Of a stretch of DNA of 64,000 nucleotides, positions 62,883 to 64,000 are shown in pieces; within the stretch, counting starts at the first letter, position 1; each line of letters begins with the position of its first letter. The stretch comes from Cristatella mucedo (Eukaryota > Bryozoa > Phylactolaemata > Cristatellidae). Location of the stretch: assembly GCA_009760855.2 (NCBI GenBank), contig WPIO01000128.1, forward strand, positions 756,001 to 820,000. Direction: 5' to 3'. The notes beneath the pieces are model-generated. The model did no database searches and was not told the DNA's origin. It was given only the letters and a program-made list of their open reading frames with translations. A program made the position numbers and the translations under genes.

Positions 62883-64000
62883 AGAATGAAGCAGCACGCG
62901 ATAAAACCACGGCCCGGGTCGAGATGTCGATTCAGCTTACTCATTTACGAAGAAGGGGCGACCAATCTTGGGCAATCCGCTCGCCTGTCGTTTCGCTAGA
63001 AAGAGAGAGTGTCGTTTCGTTCACGGCAGTCGCTGCCTACGGCCTAAGCTGTCCCGACGTGACGGATTTGCCTTGCCTGACTCATTGGCGTTTCCCGTAC
63101 CGTCTCTGAAGTCGTCGTGCCTCGCGTGTGCAACCGAGTCGATTGAGAAGGAAAACTCACCTTTGAACTCTAAATGGTCAGTAGTTACCTTCGCCTGGCG
63201 CCTAAACGAGGGTGCCTAAAGCGCGGTTAGCTTTTGCTCTCAGCGAATAGAGGCAGCGTCCAAACTGTGGCACATTTTTATTCTGCCTGCGCGAGACGTT
63301 AAGGGGCTGATCGCGGCTCCAAACTCGAGTTGCGAGTAGTTTCCAAGGACGGAGACATCACCTTATCATGCCGACGACACCACACTGTACGCTTACGACG
63401 CCCATGGCGCAGCCTTGATGAGGGCCGACCCAGCTTTTCTAGCTGCGGCCTTTTAGTTGCAGCTATGCACGGTCGTTTGTGCTCCGCGTCCCTCAAAAGT
63501 GGTGACTCTAGGGACTCCTAGTATTGTCTGGCGATGTCTCCCTGCGATGCCGCGAACTCTCGCCGCAGTCGCAGCGCCAGCCGCATCGCAGGCAATCGCT
63601 CGCGACGTGACTCTCGTCAGGCTTTTGTGACTTTTGACGGGCTGAGCCTTCGACACGCTTCGCCGCCTGCAAATGGATTGTGAAGTACTTCAGGAAGTCG
63701 TGTTGTCGGCTCAATAGTTTACTCGAAATCCGAAACCTCCACATTTGTGTGCAGACCGCACTCCTCCCCCCCGTGTGCATTATATTCAGACTGCATGTCT
63801 TATCGTCGTCGGCACTTCCATTGTTCCGGTTTGCATACCGAGCTTGCTTGTTAGAGGCTACATCAGTTCTGTAGTCGACTTGCACGTCTACCCATAGTAG
63901 TCACAGGCTGGTTTTAGCATTCGCTGGCGGATTCTCCACCCACACTGGAGAGCTCCCTGGCTCTCACCTGACCGGACTCGTGCAACGCAGCTTTGGCAGC
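62883..64000. other. Intergenic, no gene recognised
   Basis: GC-rich. Several overlapping frames of about 60-125 codons on both strands, with no motif, splice support or repeats identified. Confidence 0.4.

Overview
The window looks like nuclear DNA from a multicellular animal, probably a (marine) invertebrate; I cannot name the species. The evidence is: spliced genes with 3-6 kb introns and GT-AG junctions, very many microsatellites, tRNA-derived SINEs with intact Pol III-type B boxes, several LINE clades (L2/CR1-like and R2-like), hAT and Tc1/mariner relics, and a gene for a motile-cilium protein. There is no sign of operons or prokaryotic genes, and almost every short open frame is chance or transposon debris.

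Two genuine protein-coding genes could be reconstructed, and they are arranged head to head. On the minus strand, NAA38 (NatC auxiliary subunit, an Sm-like protein) has four coding exons between 24422 and 11158 and encodes about 130 aa. On the plus strand, CYB5D1 (cytochrome b5 domain-containing 1, a radial-spoke-associated ciliary protein) has four coding exons between 24699 and 39996 and encodes 223 aa. Their start codons are only 276 bp apart. From memory, the human orthologues are also divergent neighbours on chromosome 17p13.1, so this appears to be an ancient conserved gene pair. The shared promoter holds a canonical RFX X-box (24673-24687), two CACGTG E-boxes and a TATA-like element.

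Layout: 0-11 kb is intergenic, with an L2-like LINE on the minus strand (about 2.8-6.3 kb), SINEs and an unclassified 660-bp repeat. 11.2-24.4 kb is NAA38, with introns filled by LINE fragments, a large CA repeat and minisatellites. 24.4-24.7 kb is the bidirectional promoter. 24.7-40 kb is CYB5D1, with L2-like LINE 3' ends, SINEs, a Tc1/mariner relic and minisatellites in its introns. 40-44 kb is mostly anonymous. 44.2-49.4 kb holds two decayed R2-superfamily LINEs in the same orientation, both ending at TA repeats, followed by a CAG-rich array and a hAT transposase pseudogene (50.1-51.9 kb) split by another LINE fragment. 52-64 kb is more GC/CpG-rich, with SINEs, a 399-bp duplicated unit, long GA arrays and an inverted copy of the 660-bp repeat from the left end. 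No gene was recognised there.

The most informative items are the conserved divergent pair with its X-box, the R2-like elements joined to TA repeats (one through a 58-bp palindrome), and a SINE family whose 3' end resembles that of the resident L2-like LINE.
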